The notes beneath the pieces were generated by a model. It had not been told where the DNA came from, did no database searches, and worked only from the letters and a program-made list of their open reading frames with translations. A program made the translations under genes and the position numbers. This document shows positions 55,401 through 64,000 of a stretch of 64,000 nt of DNA, piece after piece (position 1 is the first letter of the stretch; every line of letters begins with the position of its first letter). The stretch covers positions 62,001-126,000 of the forward strand of contig NZ_JACHIB010000010.1 of the NCBI RefSeq assembly GCF_014203015.1, written 5' to 3'. This DNA comes from Castellaniella defragrans (lineage in GTDB: Bacteria; Pseudomonadota; Gammaproteobacteria; Burkholderiales; Burkholderiaceae_B).

Positions 55401-56118
55401 AGGCCTGCCAGTCCGAGGGCAGGCGGCCGTGCGCCAGCCCGTCGGGATCGGCCAGTTGCGCGCGCAGGTCCAGCCGGGCGTCGGCCGCGTCCGGCACCCG
55501 GGCGCTCAGGGACACGCCGAGCGCGCCCCCGGCTTCGCGGGCCAGCACGGCCTCGACGCCTTCCAGGCGCAGTTCGGGCGCCGCGCGCGCCTGGTCCACC
55601 CAGCGCAGGGTCGTGTCGAGAAAGGCGATGCGGGGCTGGGCCAGCAGCCATCCCAGGGCGGGCGCGCCGCCGAGGTCCTGCGTCCCCCCGAGATCCAGGA
55701 TCTGGCCCAGCAGGCTGAGGCGCCCGTCCGGCAGCCGGTCCAGCGTCAGGTCCATGCCGCGCACCCGCAGGTCCAGCAGCCCGCGGCGGCCCGGCAGGGC
55801 GGCCCGCCAGTCCAGCCGGACGCGCGCCTCGGGCAGGGTCAGCAGGTCGCGGCCGTCGGCGGCCCGCAGGCGCGTGCCGCGCACGTCGAATTCGGGTTTC
55901 CAGCCATGCCAGCGGACCTGGATGGGGCCCAGTTCGACCTGGATGCCCAGCGCCTGGGACAGCCGCGCGTCGATGCGGGGACGCCAGGCGTCGATCTGCG
56001 GCAGCACGGCATAGCGCAAGGCCAGCAGCGCGATCCCGAGGCAGAAATACAGGCCGACGGCGACCGCCAGGAGCCGGCGGCCCCAGGAGGAGCCACGGCG
56101 TGAAATGGATTGGCGCAT
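52480..56118 (-). CDS. yhdP: YhdP-like AsmA-family envelope protein
   Basis: 1212-residue protein with an N-terminal membrane anchor ([20 protein letters not shown], about residues 14-34) and a very long periplasmic beta-rich domain of the YhdP/DUF3971 and AsmA-C type. The C-terminal third ([55 protein letters not shown]) is the best conserved part. Relatives such as TamB and YhdP form hydrophobic bridges that carry phospholipid to the outer membrane. It ends 20 bp from the Lrp-type stop and is divergent from glnE. Confidence 0.9.
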   Translation of the reverse strand: MRQSISRRGSSWGRRLLAVAVGLYFCLGIALLALRYAVLPQIDAWRPRIDARLSQALGIQVELGPIQVRWHGWKPEFDVRGTRLRAADGRDLLTLPEARVRLDWRAALPGRRGLLDLRVRGMDLTLDRLPDGRLSLLGQILDLGGTQDLGGAPALGWLLAQPRIAFLDTTLRWVDQARAAPELRLEGVEAVLAREAGGALGVSLSARVPDAADARLDLRAQLADPDGLAHGRLPSDWQAWLRVGPVRSRAWRPWVELPDALLQGGVQAQAWVQTRRGRPRLTLLLGTDAVRWAADSGLSLDMPRAGIWAAGALDQWQALGQGEPMPDGLDFQVRSQGARGTVPALFAQPLSLGFLEIRGRLRHADAWTLNLEELAWRNPDIALRGAGTWRSGGPAGQVDFQGTIARARLDAVHRYLPLEVSPEAREWLAGGLHAGEVVDARWRLQGDLTEFPFGLQPQAGDFRLQGNFRGARIEFVPGAPQKEAWPLLEDVAGTLDLHRTDLRLTASTARMRPDSGHEIALWGVKARIPDLEHDSTLQVSGRTAASGEAYMALIRHSPLAALLDGVFDEASAGGDWEVPLSLTIPLLHGEDTQVQGRVDLRQASLQFLPHAPAFQAIDGQLHFSEQGVRIARPLAARLLGGDVKIGGSLGGPQDTGLDLQGRIGARALADYVGVPGMRRLEGALDYRATLRRRGHETAFVLESDTRGLALDFPAPLAKPAEQARTLRIQWSDADSRSDRLTAQYGEALRLDLRHERKTRGGPYFQGASVGVGRAADADEDGLRVEVAYPLFDLDLWNRIVDEFSIPRRGGAGAGTGAGAGGDNGARRKAGRPLWPDLTLLSIQADQLRLLGTRLDQAVLRVVRSPEEQWSMNLRSEQSSGTLKWQERDGRVLGRMSARFARLSLGDDANDAGSLLPEAGSDEDASFDDDLEIPGIVLQADELRLYGHSMGALSLEGVRDGAHHVWQLNNLRLGDDDARLRGSGIWRLRGADRGLELNASVQARSLGAWMDRAGWKDVMSGGEGTLNGRFQWRNLPWTREKADLSGSLRIELDKGRFQKIGSHTAKLLEFLSLQSITRLTKLDRGLAGLPQDGFPFDQLRSALELDRGKVKISDYKVIGPVGTILLEGSTDILHETLDMQAVIVPNLDVSGAALAAGIAVNPLVGLGAFVTQWLLKAPLAKSMTARYRVTGTWDEPKVTEIPTEAGVQDAGGG

Positions 56119-56219
56119 GCCACCTTTTGCAGTATGTTAGGAACCCTTTGGAAACCTCCGGAACCCGCCACGCGGCCGCCGCCGCGCCGAGCCGGTCCCG
56201 CCCACCGCAGGCCGTCCCC

Positions 56220-58979
56220 ATGTCCGAGACCATTATATTCAAGCCCGCCCTGCAATGGTCCGGCGCCCTGCGGCGCCATCTCACGGCCCACCCGGAGCAG
56301 GAATCGCGCCTGGCGGCCGACGCCGCCCAGCCCGTCACCCGCAAGACCCTCACCGACTGGTACGCGGAGCTGCTCGGCCCCGGCGCCACCCGGCCGATTC
56401 CCCAGGCGGACCTGCGGCGCGCCCTGCGGCGGCTGCGCGCCCGGGTCTTCGCCACGCTGACGGTGCGCGACGTCGCCGGGCTGGCGCCCCTGCACGAGGT
56501 CGTGGCGGCCATGTCGCAGCTCGCCGACCTGGCGGTGGGCGAGGCCTACGCCTGCGCCATGCACACGCTGATGGAGACGCACGGCACGCCCCGCCATGCC
56601 GACACCGGCGCGCCGCAGGACATGCTGATCCTGGGCATGGGCAAGCTGGGCGGCAAGGAGCTGAACGTCTCCTCGGACATCGACCTGATCATGCTCTACG
56701 ACGCCGACGGCGAGACCGACGGCCGGCGGCGCATCAGCAACCACGAGTTCTACGGCAAGGTCTGCCGGCTGATGATGCCGATCCTGTCGGAGCCCGACGC
56801 TGACGGCATCGTCTTTCGCACCGACCTGCGCCTGCGCCCGGACGGCGACGGCGGGCCGCTCGCCTGGAGCCTGGCGGCGCTGGAGAACTACCTGGTGGTC
56901 CAGGGGCGCGAATGGGAACGCTACGCCTGGCTCAAGGCCCGCCTGATCCCCTGCCCGCTGTTCGACGAGGCGGCCTTCGCCGCCCAGGCGCGCGACGTCG
57001 AATCCCTGCGGCGGCCCTTCGTGTACCGCAAGTACTTCGATTTCGACGCGCTCTCGGCCCTGCGCGGCCTGCGCGAGCGCATCCGCATGGACTGGCAGCG
57101 CCGCGCCCAGGCGCGCAAGGGCCTGGACACCCGCCACAACATCAAGCTGGGCGAAGGCGGCATCCGCGAGATCGAGTTCGTCGTCCAGCTCAACCAGCTG
57201 ATCCGGGGCGGCCGCCAGCCCTCCCTGCAGCAGCGCAACCTGCTGGCGGCCCTGCACAAGCAGCGCCGCGCCGGCATCCTGGACGAGGCCCAGGCCGCCG
57301 GCCTGGAGGCCGCCTACGTCCACCTGCGGCGGGTCGAGCACATGCTGCAATACCGCGAGGACGAGCAGACCCACCTGCTGCCGCGCACGGACGAGGGCAT
57401 GGCGGCCCTGGCCCGGGCCATGGGCTGCACGGATGCGGCCGGCTTCCTGGCCGAGCTGGACCGGCACCGCGCCTGCGTCTCGCAGTGCTTCCGCGACGCC
57501 TTCCGCATCGCCGGCATGGGCGGCGATGCGCAGGAGCCTGAAGCCCCGCAGGCCGAGCCGCCGGAGGCGGCGCTGCCGGACAGCCTGGCCGACGCCATGC
57601 AGGCGCGCATCGACGCCCTGCTCGACAGCCACCGGATCCGCAGCCTGCCGCGCGCCAGCCTGCAGCGCCTGCACGCCCTGCTGCCGGGCCTGACCCGGGC
57701 GGCGGCGCGCACCGACGATCCGCTCGTCGCGCTGCAGCGGCTGCTGAACCTGGTGGAGCACATCGCCCAGCGCAGCGCCTACCTGGCGCTGCTCGCCGAA
57801 TATCCGGAAACCCTGGCCCGCGTGGCGCGCATCGTCCAGGCCAGCCCCTGGGCCTCGGAATACCTGACCCGCTACCCCCTGCTGCTCGACAGCCTGATCG
57901 AATGGCGCAGCCTGATGCAGGCGCCCGACTTCCCCGCCCTGGCCGAACAGCTGCGCAGCGACCTGGACGCCTGCCTGCTGCCCGACGGCCAGCCCGACGT
58001 GGAGCAGCAGATGAACCTGATGCGCGACGTGCAGCACCAGATCACCTTCCAGCTGCTGGCCCAGGATCTGGAGAACGTCATCAGCGTCGAGGGGCTGGCC
58101 GACCATCTGTCGGCCCTGGCCGACCTGATGCTGGCCGAGGCCATCCGCCGGGTCTGGCCCCAGGTGCTGCCGCGCGAACGCCGCGCCGACCCGGGCGAGC
58201 CGCGCTTCGCCATCATTGCCTACGGCAAGCTGGGCGGCAAGGAAATCGGCTACGCCTCGGACCTGGACCTGGTCTTCCTCTACGACGACCCGGACCAGGA
58301 GGCCGGCGAGCGCTACGCCAAGCTGGGGCGCCGGGTGGCGTCCTGGCTGTCCACCCTGACCTCGTCGGGCCGGCTCTACGAGATCGACCTGCGCCTGCGC
58401 CCGGACGGCGACGCCGGGCTGCTGGCCCTGCCCATCGACGCCTTCGAGCACTACCAGCTGACGCAGGCCTGGCCCTGGGAACACCAGGCCCTGACCCGGG
58501 CGCGCTTCGTGGCGGGCGACGCCGCCATCGGCGCCCGCTTCGAGGACATCCGCCGGCGCATCCTGCTGCTGCCGCGCGACCCCGAGGCCCTGCGCCGCGA
58601 GGTCCTGGCCATGCGCGACAAGATTTCCCAGGGGCACCCCAACCGCAGCGGCGACTTCGACCTGAAGCACGACCGGGGCGGCATGGTGGACATCGAGTTC
58701 ATCACCCAGTTCCTGGTGCTGAGCCAGGCCGGCGCCCACCCCGAACTGCTGGACAATCTGGGCAACATCGCCCTGCTGGGCCTGGCGGCGCGCGCCGGCC
58801 TGATCCCCGGGACGCTGGCGGCCGAGGCGGCGAACGCCTACCGGGTCTTTCGCCGGCGCCAGCACGCGCTGCGCCTGCAGGGCGCCGACAAGGCGCGCGT
58901 GCCGCAGGCGGAATTCATGCGCGAGCGCGAGGCGGTGGGCCAGCTGTGGGAAGTGGTGTTGGGAGGGATGGATTCGTAA
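56220..58979 (+). CDS. glnE: Bifunctional glutamine synthetase adenylyltransferase/deadenylylase
   Basis: 919-residue GlnE with two nucleotidyltransferase domains. The N-terminal deadenylylase site is [19 protein letters not shown] (about residue 145-163) and the C-terminal adenylylase site is [20 protein letters not shown] (about 670-690). Each is followed by DLRLRPDG and by the GnE-type [16 protein letters not shown] / [16 protein letters not shown] motifs. It tunes glutamine synthetase activity to nitrogen status. The start at 56220 (MSETIIFKP) avoids overlap with the divergent yhdP-like gene. Confidence 0.96.
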   Translation: MSETIIFKPALQWSGALRRHLTAHPEQESRLAADAAQPVTRKTLTDWYAELLGPGATRPIPQADLRRALRRLRARVFATLTVRDVAGLAPLHEVVAAMSQLADLAVGEAYACAMHTLMETHGTPRHADTGAPQDMLILGMGKLGGKELNVSSDIDLIMLYDADGETDGRRRISNHEFYGKVCRLMMPILSEPDADGIVFRTDLRLRPDGDGGPLAWSLAALENYLVVQGREWERYAWLKARLIPCPLFDEAAFAAQARDVESLRRPFVYRKYFDFDALSALRGLRERIRMDWQRRAQARKGLDTRHNIKLGEGGIREIEFVVQLNQLIRGGRQPSLQQRNLLAALHKQRRAGILDEAQAAGLEAAYVHLRRVEHMLQYREDEQTHLLPRTDEGMAALARAMGCTDAAGFLAELDRHRACVSQCFRDAFRIAGMGGDAQEPEAPQAEPPEAALPDSLADAMQARIDALLDSHRIRSLPRASLQRLHALLPGLTRAAARTDDPLVALQRLLNLVEHIAQRSAYLALLAEYPETLARVARIVQASPWASEYLTRYPLLLDSLIEWRSLMQAPDFPALAEQLRSDLDACLLPDGQPDVEQQMNLMRDVQHQITFQLLAQDLENVISVEGLADHLSALADLMLAEAIRRVWPQVLPRERRADPGEPRFAIIAYGKLGGKEIGYASDLDLVFLYDDPDQEAGERYAKLGRRVASWLSTLTSSGRLYEIDLRLRPDGDAGLLALPIDAFEHYQLTQAWPWEHQALTRARFVAGDAAIGARFEDIRRRILLLPRDPEALRREVLAMRDKISQGHPNRSGDFDLKHDRGGMVDIEFITQFLVLSQAGAHPELLDNLGNIALLGLAARAGLIPGTLAAEAANAYRVFRRRQHALRLQGADKARVPQAEFMREREAVGQLWEVVLGGMDS

Positions 58980-58984
58980 AGCTC

Positions 58985-59087
58985 ATCGGCGCATCCATGC
59001 CCCCGGGGCGCAGGTCGCATTTTGGCGGCTCCGCCGGGGATGTGGGGGTGGGCTCCGACAGCGCCCCGGAGGCATGGACGCGCCGAT
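58985..59087. repeat. 103-bp long inverted repeat between glnE and fhuC-like stops
   Basis: Arms 58985-59011 and 59061-59087 (27 bp each) match at all but two positions. The 49-bp loop holds a nested GGCGG-CT-CCGCC hairpin (59024-59035). Both arm mismatches become G-U pairs only in RNA made from the minus strand, the direction of the fhuC-like operon. The repeat sits 5 bp from each flanking stop codon, which suggests a transcript 3' end or a captured MITE-like element. Confidence 0.85.
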
Positions 59088-59092
59088 CGACG

Positions 59093-59935
59093 TCATGCGC
59101 GCAGGCAGGCCACCCGATCGCCCGATGGGCCATGGACCATCACGTCCATGTCCACGTCGTAGATCGCCTTCAGCACCTCGGGCCGAAGCACATTTTCGCC
59201 GCTTCCTTGCGCGACGACGCGCCCCTGGCGCAGGGCCACGATTTCATCGCAATACCGGCCCGCCATATAGATGTCGTGCAGGATGATGACCACCCCCAGC
59301 CCGCGCGACCGGCACAGCTCGCGCAGCAGCGACAGGACTTCGACCTGGTGGCGGATGTCCAGCGCCGAGGTCGGCTCGTCGAGCACCAGCGCCCTGGCCT
59401 GCTGGGCGACCAGCATCGACAGCCATACCCGCTGCCGCTCGCCGCCCGACAGGGCATCGACGAAGCGCCGCGACAGTCCGGACACCCGCGTGATCGCCAT
59501 GCTTTCCTCGACGCAGGCCCGATCGGCCGCGCCCAGCGACCTGAACGCGCCCAGCCAGGGATAGCGCCCCAGCGCCACCAGTTCCTCGACCATCATTCCC
59601 GCCGCCGCGGGAATGTCCTGGGGCAGGTAGGCCACTTCGCAGGCGAACCGGCGGGCCGCGATCGAGCCCGCAGGCCGGCCGCCGACCAGGAGCCGGCCGC
59701 ACGACGGCTCCGCCTGGCGCGCCAGGATGCGCCCCAGGGTGGACTTGCCCGAGCCGTTCGCGCCTATGACGCCGATCATCCTGCCGCCGGAGAGGGTGAG
59801 CGAGACCGGATGGAGCACCGCCCGCCCGTCGATCTGGAATCCCACCTGCCTGGCTTCCAGCAATGCCGCCGCCGCGCCCGCCGCGTCGGCCGGCGGCGAA
59901 GAAGGCCCGGCCCGGCCCGCGCACCGGCGATTCAT
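59093..59935 (-). CDS. fhuC: Ferric-siderophore ABC transporter ATPase (FhuC type)
   Basis: 280-residue ABC ATPase of the iron-siderophore/B12 family. After a nonconserved Ala/Pro leader: Walker A IGVIGANGSGKSTLGRILAR, the family-typical VAYLPQDIPAAAGMMVEELV and VALGRYPWLGAF, the signature DALSGGERQRVWLSMLVAQ, Walker B LVLDEPTSALDIRHQ and switch LHDIYMAGRYCDEIV. The ATG overlaps the PvdE-like stop. It is the last gene of the operon and powers the FhuB-type permease. Confidence 0.93.
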   Translation of the reverse strand: MNRRCAGRAGPSSPPADAAGAAAALLEARQVGFQIDGRAVLHPVSLTLSGGRMIGVIGANGSGKSTLGRILARQAEPSCGRLLVGGRPAGSIAARRFACEVAYLPQDIPAAAGMMVEELVALGRYPWLGAFRSLGAADRACVEESMAITRVSGLSRRFVDALSGGERQRVWLSMLVAQQARALVLDEPTSALDIRHQVEVLSLLRELCRSRGLGVVIILHDIYMAGRYCDEIVALRQGRVVAQGSGENVLRPEVLKAIYDVDMDVMVHGPSGDRVACLRA

Positions 59936-61629
59936 CGCACGAGCTCCGGCGCGGCCGCGTCCTCCACGATCCGGCCGTCGGCCAGATGGACGACCCGGTC
60001 GGCCACATGGAAATACCGGTCGTCGTGCGAAATGACGACGAGCGTACGGCCGCTGCGCTTGAGTTCGGGCAGGATCTCCGTGTAGAACACCTGGCGGAAG
60101 GCCGGATCCTGGTCCGCCGCCCATTCATCGAACACCAGGATGGGGCGCTTGTCCAGATAGGCATGCACCAGCGCCAGGCGCTTGCGCTGGCCCGTGGAAA
60201 GGTCCAGGGTCGAAAACCGCCCCGCTTTCAAGGACACCTTGTGGCCCAGCTCCAGGCGGTCCAGGTAGGCGGCAGCCTCGGCTTCCCGGCCCGGGCGCAC
60301 GACCACGTCGTCGAACAGGTAATAATCGGAAAACACGGTGCCGAACAACTGCCGGTAATCATCCCGGTTGCCGGCCACCACGGGCTCGCCATCCATCAGG
60401 ATCACCCCCTCCTGAGGGTCGTACAGGCCCAGCAGCAGCTTGATCAGCGTCGTCTTGCCGCTGCCGTTGTCGCCGACCAGAAACAGCATCTCTCCCGCAC
60501 GGATCCGGAGATCGATGGGCCCCAGTGTGAACCGGCTGGCGCCCGGGCCTGCGGGATACGAATAGGCGACCCGCCGCATGTCAATCGACCGGGGAGCGCG
60601 GATTTCCCGGTTCTCCGTTCCCTGCCTGGACAGCCCCGACTCCGGACTGGAGAAGCGCAGCGAAAGCTCCGCCACCCGCCGCATCGCCACCTGGGCCTGC
60701 CCGAGCAGCGGCAAGGCGCCGATCAGCTGCGCCAGCGGCCCTTTCACATAGAGCAGCACGATCACGAAGCCCGACAGGGCCGGCGCGTCCACCGGCAGCC
60801 GGCCCTGCAGATGCAGCACCAGCCCGATGACCGCGAAGAACAGCACCGAACCGAACGCATTGGCGGACATGAAGACGCGCATGGCGCGCACCCGCAGGCT
60901 GCGGATCCGCTCGATCGTGACCATCAGCTGCGCGTCGCGCACGTGCCGGCGCCGCCGGCGGTCGATCCGCAGCTCTTTCGCCCCTTCGGTGATGGCGCGG
61001 TACTGCCCCTGCAGTTCGTCCTGGGCCTGCCGCGCGGCCTCGAAGCCGCGCCGCCCGAGCCGCCGGGCAAACGCGTGCGCCCAGCTGCCCAGCGCGATGG
61101 CGACGGCCACGATCAGGCACAGCGGCGGCGACAGCAGCGCCAGATAGGCAAAACAGCCCAGCGTGACGGCCGCGGCGATCGCCAGGCTGGAGAAACCGAA
61201 TGTGAAGGTGCTGATCGTATCGATGTCCTGGTTCAGCACCGTCGTGATCCGATGCGCGCGGAAACGTTCGATCTCCGCGATGGGCGCCGACAGGATCCTC
61301 TGCGACAGGTCCGCGCGCAAACCCGCCACCACGTTCTGGCCCACGAGGCCGTTGCCCAGATCGGAGGCGATTTCTCCCGCGACGATCAGGACGCACAGCG
61401 CCGCGAACGACAGCAGGAGGTCCGCCGGCATTCCATCCGCCCGCACGCCCTCCGCCGCATGCAGCGCCCTGTTCACGGTCGCCAGCAGCCATGCGGTAGA
61501 CAGCCCGCTCAACGCGCCCATGATCGTCGCGAACACCGCGACCTTCCAGAACGGGCGCAGCAGCCGCACGATCTCCCTGAGCAGCGATCGCTGCGATGGC
61601 GCGGGCGCCTCCGGCTCAAGCACAGTCAT
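59932..61629 (-). CDS. PvdE/SyrD-type cyclic-peptide exporter (ABC half-transporter)
   Basis: 565-residue half-transporter: six membrane helices (about residues 25-300), then a nucleotide-binding domain with Walker A VGDNGSGKTTLIKLLLGLYD (about 383-402), the divergent signature LSTGQRKRLALVHAYLDKRP, Walker B ILVFDEWAADQDPAFR and the VVISHDDRYF switch. LSTGQRKR and EWAADQDP are diagnostic for the PvdE/SyrD cyclic-peptide exporter group, which moves siderophore precursors to the periplasm. It is wedged between permease and ATPase genes of a siderophore importer, so synthesis genes probably lie beyond the right edge. Confidence 0.92.
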   Translation of the reverse strand: MTVLEPEAPAPSQRSLLREIVRLLRPFWKVAVFATIMGALSGLSTAWLLATVNRALHAAEGVRADGMPADLLLSFAALCVLIVAGEIASDLGNGLVGQNVVAGLRADLSQRILSAPIAEIERFRAHRITTVLNQDIDTISTFTFGFSSLAIAAAVTLGCFAYLALLSPPLCLIVAVAIALGSWAHAFARRLGRRGFEAARQAQDELQGQYRAITEGAKELRIDRRRRRHVRDAQLMVTIERIRSLRVRAMRVFMSANAFGSVLFFAVIGLVLHLQGRLPVDAPALSGFVIVLLYVKGPLAQLIGALPLLGQAQVAMRRVAELSLRFSSPESGLSRQGTENREIRAPRSIDMRRVAYSYPAGPGASRFTLGPIDLRIRAGEMLFLVGDNGSGKTTLIKLLLGLYDPQEGVILMDGEPVVAGNRDDYRQLFGTVFSDYYLFDDVVVRPGREAEAAAYLDRLELGHKVSLKAGRFSTLDLSTGQRKRLALVHAYLDKRPILVFDEWAADQDPAFRQVFYTEILPELKRSGRTLVVISHDDRYFHVADRVVHLADGRIVEDAAAPELVR

Positions 61630-63625
61630 TTCTTCTCCATAACAGCCACAGGAAAAAGGGTCCGCCGATCATCATGGCGACCAGGCCGGCCGGCACCTGC
61701 CAGGGAAACGCCGCGACCCGCCCGACCCAATCGGCCAGAATCATCAGCGCCGCCCCCGCAAGGGCCGATCCGGCCAGGTCCAGGCCCGGCCGCCGCAGCC
61801 CCAGGCCCCGGACCAGGTGCGGTGCCAGCAGGCCCGCGAAGGTCAGCGGGCCGACCAGCATCGTGGCGCCCGCGGTCGCCACGGCGACGATCATCAGGAA
61901 ATACGAGCGTGCCGCAGCGACGCGCACGCCCAGGGACCGCGCGGACGGCTCCGCCAGCGGCAGGATAGCCAGCCAACGCCGCGCCGCCACCGCCGGGAAC
62001 AGGCTTGCCGCCAGCAGAAACACTCCCGGCCAGACCGCGGCCATCGTCGCATGGTAGGTGGACCCCGACATCCAGGTCAGCAGCATGAAGGCGCGCGGAT
62101 CGCCGCTGGAGAGCAGGTAGGCGGCGCAGGCGGTGAACAGCGTGGACAGCGCGACACCCGCCAGCAGCAGCCGCTGCGGCGCGAAGCCGGAGTGCCAGTT
62201 CAGCGCCAGGATGGCGATCAGGCTGATCAGCGCGCCCAGGCCGGACGCGGCCAGCAGGCCCGCCGGATGCAGCGAATTCGCCAGGAGCAGCATCCCGACG
62301 ACTCCCAGCGAGGCGCCCGTGGACACCCCCAGCACTTCGGGGCTGGCCAGGGCATTGCCCGTGAGCCGCTGCAGGAGGGAGCCCGCCATGGACAGCAGCG
62401 CGCCGGCGACGCCCGCCGCCATCACGCGCGGCAGCCGCCAGTCCCGCGCCACCGGCCATCCGTCCCCCCACGCCCAGGCCCAGCCCTGCGGCGTGCGGCC
62501 CAGCAGCAGGGCGACCGCCGCGCACGCGAGGCACGCCAGGGCGAACAGCGCCACCAGCCGGCGGGAAGCCGGCCGGTGGCGCAGGACCACGGAACCTTCC
62601 GAGGCGGGACGATCCGCCGAAACGATCCGCCGCCTGAGCAACAACCAGAGCAACAGCGGCGCCCCCACCAGGGCGCAGGCGCTGCCGGTGGGCACCTGGC
62701 CGGCGGCAGGTCCCGCCAGCTGCACGGCCTGATCGGCGGCCCATAGCAGCAAGGCGCCGATCAAGGGAGCAGCCGCCAGGTTCTGGCCGAAGGTGCGGGC
62801 TCCCAGCATGCGGCCCAGGTTCGGCGCCATCAGGCCGATGAAACCGAGCACGCCGGCGCCGGCCACGGTGACCGCGCTCAGGACCACCCCCAGGGCCATG
62901 GCGGCGAATCTCGTCGCCGGCACGCGCACCCCGAGCGACATGGCTCGCGCGTCGTCCAGCGATAGCATGGTCAGCGGGCGCCGCAGCGACACGACGCAGA
63001 CCGCCAGGACGGCGAGCTGCGGGGCCAGGCGCCGGACGCCCTGCCAGCCATTCTGCACGAGCGATCCGGATTGCCAGATGAAAAGGCCGCTGAGCGATTC
63101 ATGGTGGATCAGGGCAAGCACCGCGCCGGCCGCGCCGCACAGCGGCGAGACGATCAATCCGGCCAGGATCACGTGGATGACGGAGAACCGCGAACGCCAG
63201 GCCACGATCATGACCAGGGCGCATGCGGCGGCGCCCCCGGCCAGGGCCACGGCCTCCATCCCCCACGCCAGCAGCCCCGGCGCGTAGAGGACGGCGGCCG
63301 CCAGCGCCAGATACGCGCCGGAGGAAACGCCGATCATGGCCGGATCGGCCAGCGGATTGCGCAATGCCTGCTGGAACAGCACGCCCGCCAGGCCCAGCGC
63401 GGCGCCCAGCAGCCAGCCGATCACCAGGCGCGGCAAGGCCGCCTGGCCGAAGATCAGGCCGCTGACCGGGTCGGGCGGACGGCCCGCCAGAATGGATGGC
63501 CAGGACGACGCGGGCGCGGTCAGGGACAAGGTATGCGCGCTGAGCAGCAGCAAGGCGACCCCCAGCGCCGCCAGGGCCGTCCAGCGGACCGCGGGCCGGG
63601 TCGTCGACCAGGAAGACGGCGCCAT
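61616..63625 (-). CDS. fhuB: FhuB-type double permease for ferric siderophore
   Basis: 669-residue permease made of two FecCD/BtuC-type halves, as in FhuB. Each half repeats the signature: RLVIGWLLGAALGLAGVLFQ and QALRNPLADPAMIGVSSGAY, then RVMAAGVAGALLSMAGSLLQ and LTGNALASPEVLGVSTGAS. About 20 membrane helices form the whole channel in one chain. Loop motifs ALGVRVPATRF-like (MSLGVRVPATRFAAM; RSLGVRVAAARSYFL) contact the ATPase. It starts 4 bp after the fhuD-like stop and overlaps the exporter start by 14 bp. Confidence 0.94.
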   Translation of the reverse strand: MAPSSWSTTRPAVRWTALAALGVALLLLSAHTLSLTAPASSWPSILAGRPPDPVSGLIFGQAALPRLVIGWLLGAALGLAGVLFQQALRNPLADPAMIGVSSGAYLALAAAVLYAPGLLAWGMEAVALAGGAAACALVMIVAWRSRFSVIHVILAGLIVSPLCGAAGAVLALIHHESLSGLFIWQSGSLVQNGWQGVRRLAPQLAVLAVCVVSLRRPLTMLSLDDARAMSLGVRVPATRFAAMALGVVLSAVTVAGAGVLGFIGLMAPNLGRMLGARTFGQNLAAAPLIGALLLWAADQAVQLAGPAAGQVPTGSACALVGAPLLLWLLLRRRIVSADRPASEGSVVLRHRPASRRLVALFALACLACAAVALLLGRTPQGWAWAWGDGWPVARDWRLPRVMAAGVAGALLSMAGSLLQRLTGNALASPEVLGVSTGASLGVVGMLLLANSLHPAGLLAASGLGALISLIAILALNWHSGFAPQRLLLAGVALSTLFTACAAYLLSSGDPRAFMLLTWMSGSTYHATMAAVWPGVFLLAASLFPAVAARRWLAILPLAEPSARSLGVRVAAARSYFLMIVAVATAGATMLVGPLTFAGLLAPHLVRGLGLRRPGLDLAGSALAGAALMILADWVGRVAAFPWQVPAGLVAMMIGGPFFLWLLWRRNDCA

Positions 63626-63629
63626 GATC

Positions 63630-64000
63630 TCAGCCCGCGATGCCGCGCACGGCGTCGGCCAGGATGCGCGCGCAGCGCAAGGCCGATGGGATCCCGCCAA
63701 GCGGATAGAAGGCGGGAACGGCCGCGACCCGGCCAGCCGCCACCGCAGGCAGGCCCCGCCACAAGGTGCTGGCGCGCAGGTTCGCCTCGGCACGCCGGGT
63801 CCGGTCGCCCTGGTCCAGGTACAGGATGGCCGCCTCCGCGTCCGCAGCGAAGCGGGCGATTTCCACCAAGCTGTTGCCATAGAAGGACGTGGGCCCGCTC
63901 CAGGCGTTGCGCAGGCCGATCCGGTCCATGACCGCGTCCACCCAGCTCCCCTTGCCGTACACGAAGGCCTGTGAGCCGCGCTCATCCAGCACGGCGACAT
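63630..64000 (-). CDS. fhuD: FhuD-like siderophore-binding protein (N-terminus beyond window)
   Basis: The C-terminal 122 or so residues of a class III substrate-binding protein. The last lobe is visible: SQAFVYGKGSWVDAVMDRIGLRNAW, NSLVEIARFAADAEAAILYLDQG and the terminal PLGGIPSALRCARILADAV. FhuD-type proteins deliver ferric hydroxamates to FhuB. The start lies beyond the right edge. It is first of the visible operon fhuD-B-pvdE-C. Confidence 0.85.
   Translation of the reverse strand, partial: VAVLDERGSQAFVYGKGSWVDAVMDRIGLRNAWSGPTSFYGNSLVEIARFAADAEAAILYLDQGDRTRRAEANLRASTLWRGLPAVAAGRVAAVPAFYPLGGIPSALRCARILADAVRGIAG

Noticed and set aside
59012-59060. Loop of the long inverted repeat considered as a hidden small gene
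   Set aside because: Only 49 bp, no start codon with a ribosome-binding site; it contains a nested hairpin instead.

Overview
The window is a GC-rich stretch of a betaproteobacterial chromosome. Gene content and order (parE-parC, trxA-rho, glnE divergent from a YhdP-like gene, a urate pathway with a heme-fused PuuD) fit Burkholderiales, most likely Alcaligenaceae of the Achromobacter/Bordetella type. That placement is inferred from gene order and composition, not from a database search. The DNA is densely coding. I saw no rRNA or tRNA gene, CRISPR array, prophage or intact insertion sequence.

Layout. 1-11.6 kb: an ArsR-type repressor (cut by the left edge) is divergent from an RND tripartite efflux operon (MFP, RND pump, small DUF2892-like protein, TolC-like channel). 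The operon continues into a Tat-exported sulfide:quinone-oxidoreductase-like flavoprotein, a small membrane protein and a second flavoprotein. Facing it are a periplasmic tandem rhodanese, a YeeE/YedE sulfur-compound permease and a 54-residue membrane protein. Together they look like a sulfide/sulfane-sulfur module with a dedicated pump. 11.8-17.8 kb: PfkB kinase, a LysR/SDR divergent pair, MFS exporter, YghU-type GST, GlsB/YeaQ-type protein and SlyX. 17.8-23.8 kb: purine ring catabolism (M20 hydrolase, allantoicase, PuuE allantoinase and a GntR regulator on the minus strand; HIU hydrolase and PuuD on the plus strand) around a divergent promoter with two matching palindromes. 23.9-25.1 kb: a lone PrpF-family isomerase.

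25.4-34.8 kb: a type IVb (R64 thin-pilus type) pilus operon, pilL-N-O-P-Q-R-S-V, almost every junction overlapping. It lacks pilM, pilT and pilU. PilL joins a VirB9/TrbG-like domain to a TcpQ-like domain. A run of tandem hairpins separates pilR from the pilin gene, and a 12-bp minisatellite precedes the probable pilV start. 35.1-38.9 kb: an unpaired UgpB-like binding protein, a DadA-like dehydrogenase and a ferredoxin-type reductase, with a repeat element that duplicates the dadA ribosome-binding site and start codon. 38.9-46.4 kb: topoisomerase IV, thioredoxin, Rho and glutamate dehydrogenase.

46.5-52.5 kb: an arginine uptake and degradation operon (ornithine cyclodeaminase, arginase, binding protein, two permeases, ATPase), divergent from an Lrp/AsnC regulator and closed by a strong bidirectional terminator. 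52.5-59 kb: a YhdP-like AsmA-family protein divergent from glnE. 59-64 kb: siderophore transport (FhuC-, PvdE-, FhuB- and truncated FhuD-like), ending in a 103-bp inverted repeat against glnE.

The best candidates for under-described biology are the ArsR/RND/SQR/YeeE/rhodanese module, the pilus operon with its VirB9-TcpQ fusion and hairpin array, the duplicated dadA start, the wobble-paired inverted repeat after fhuC, and the SD-less pyrimidine-rich rho leader.
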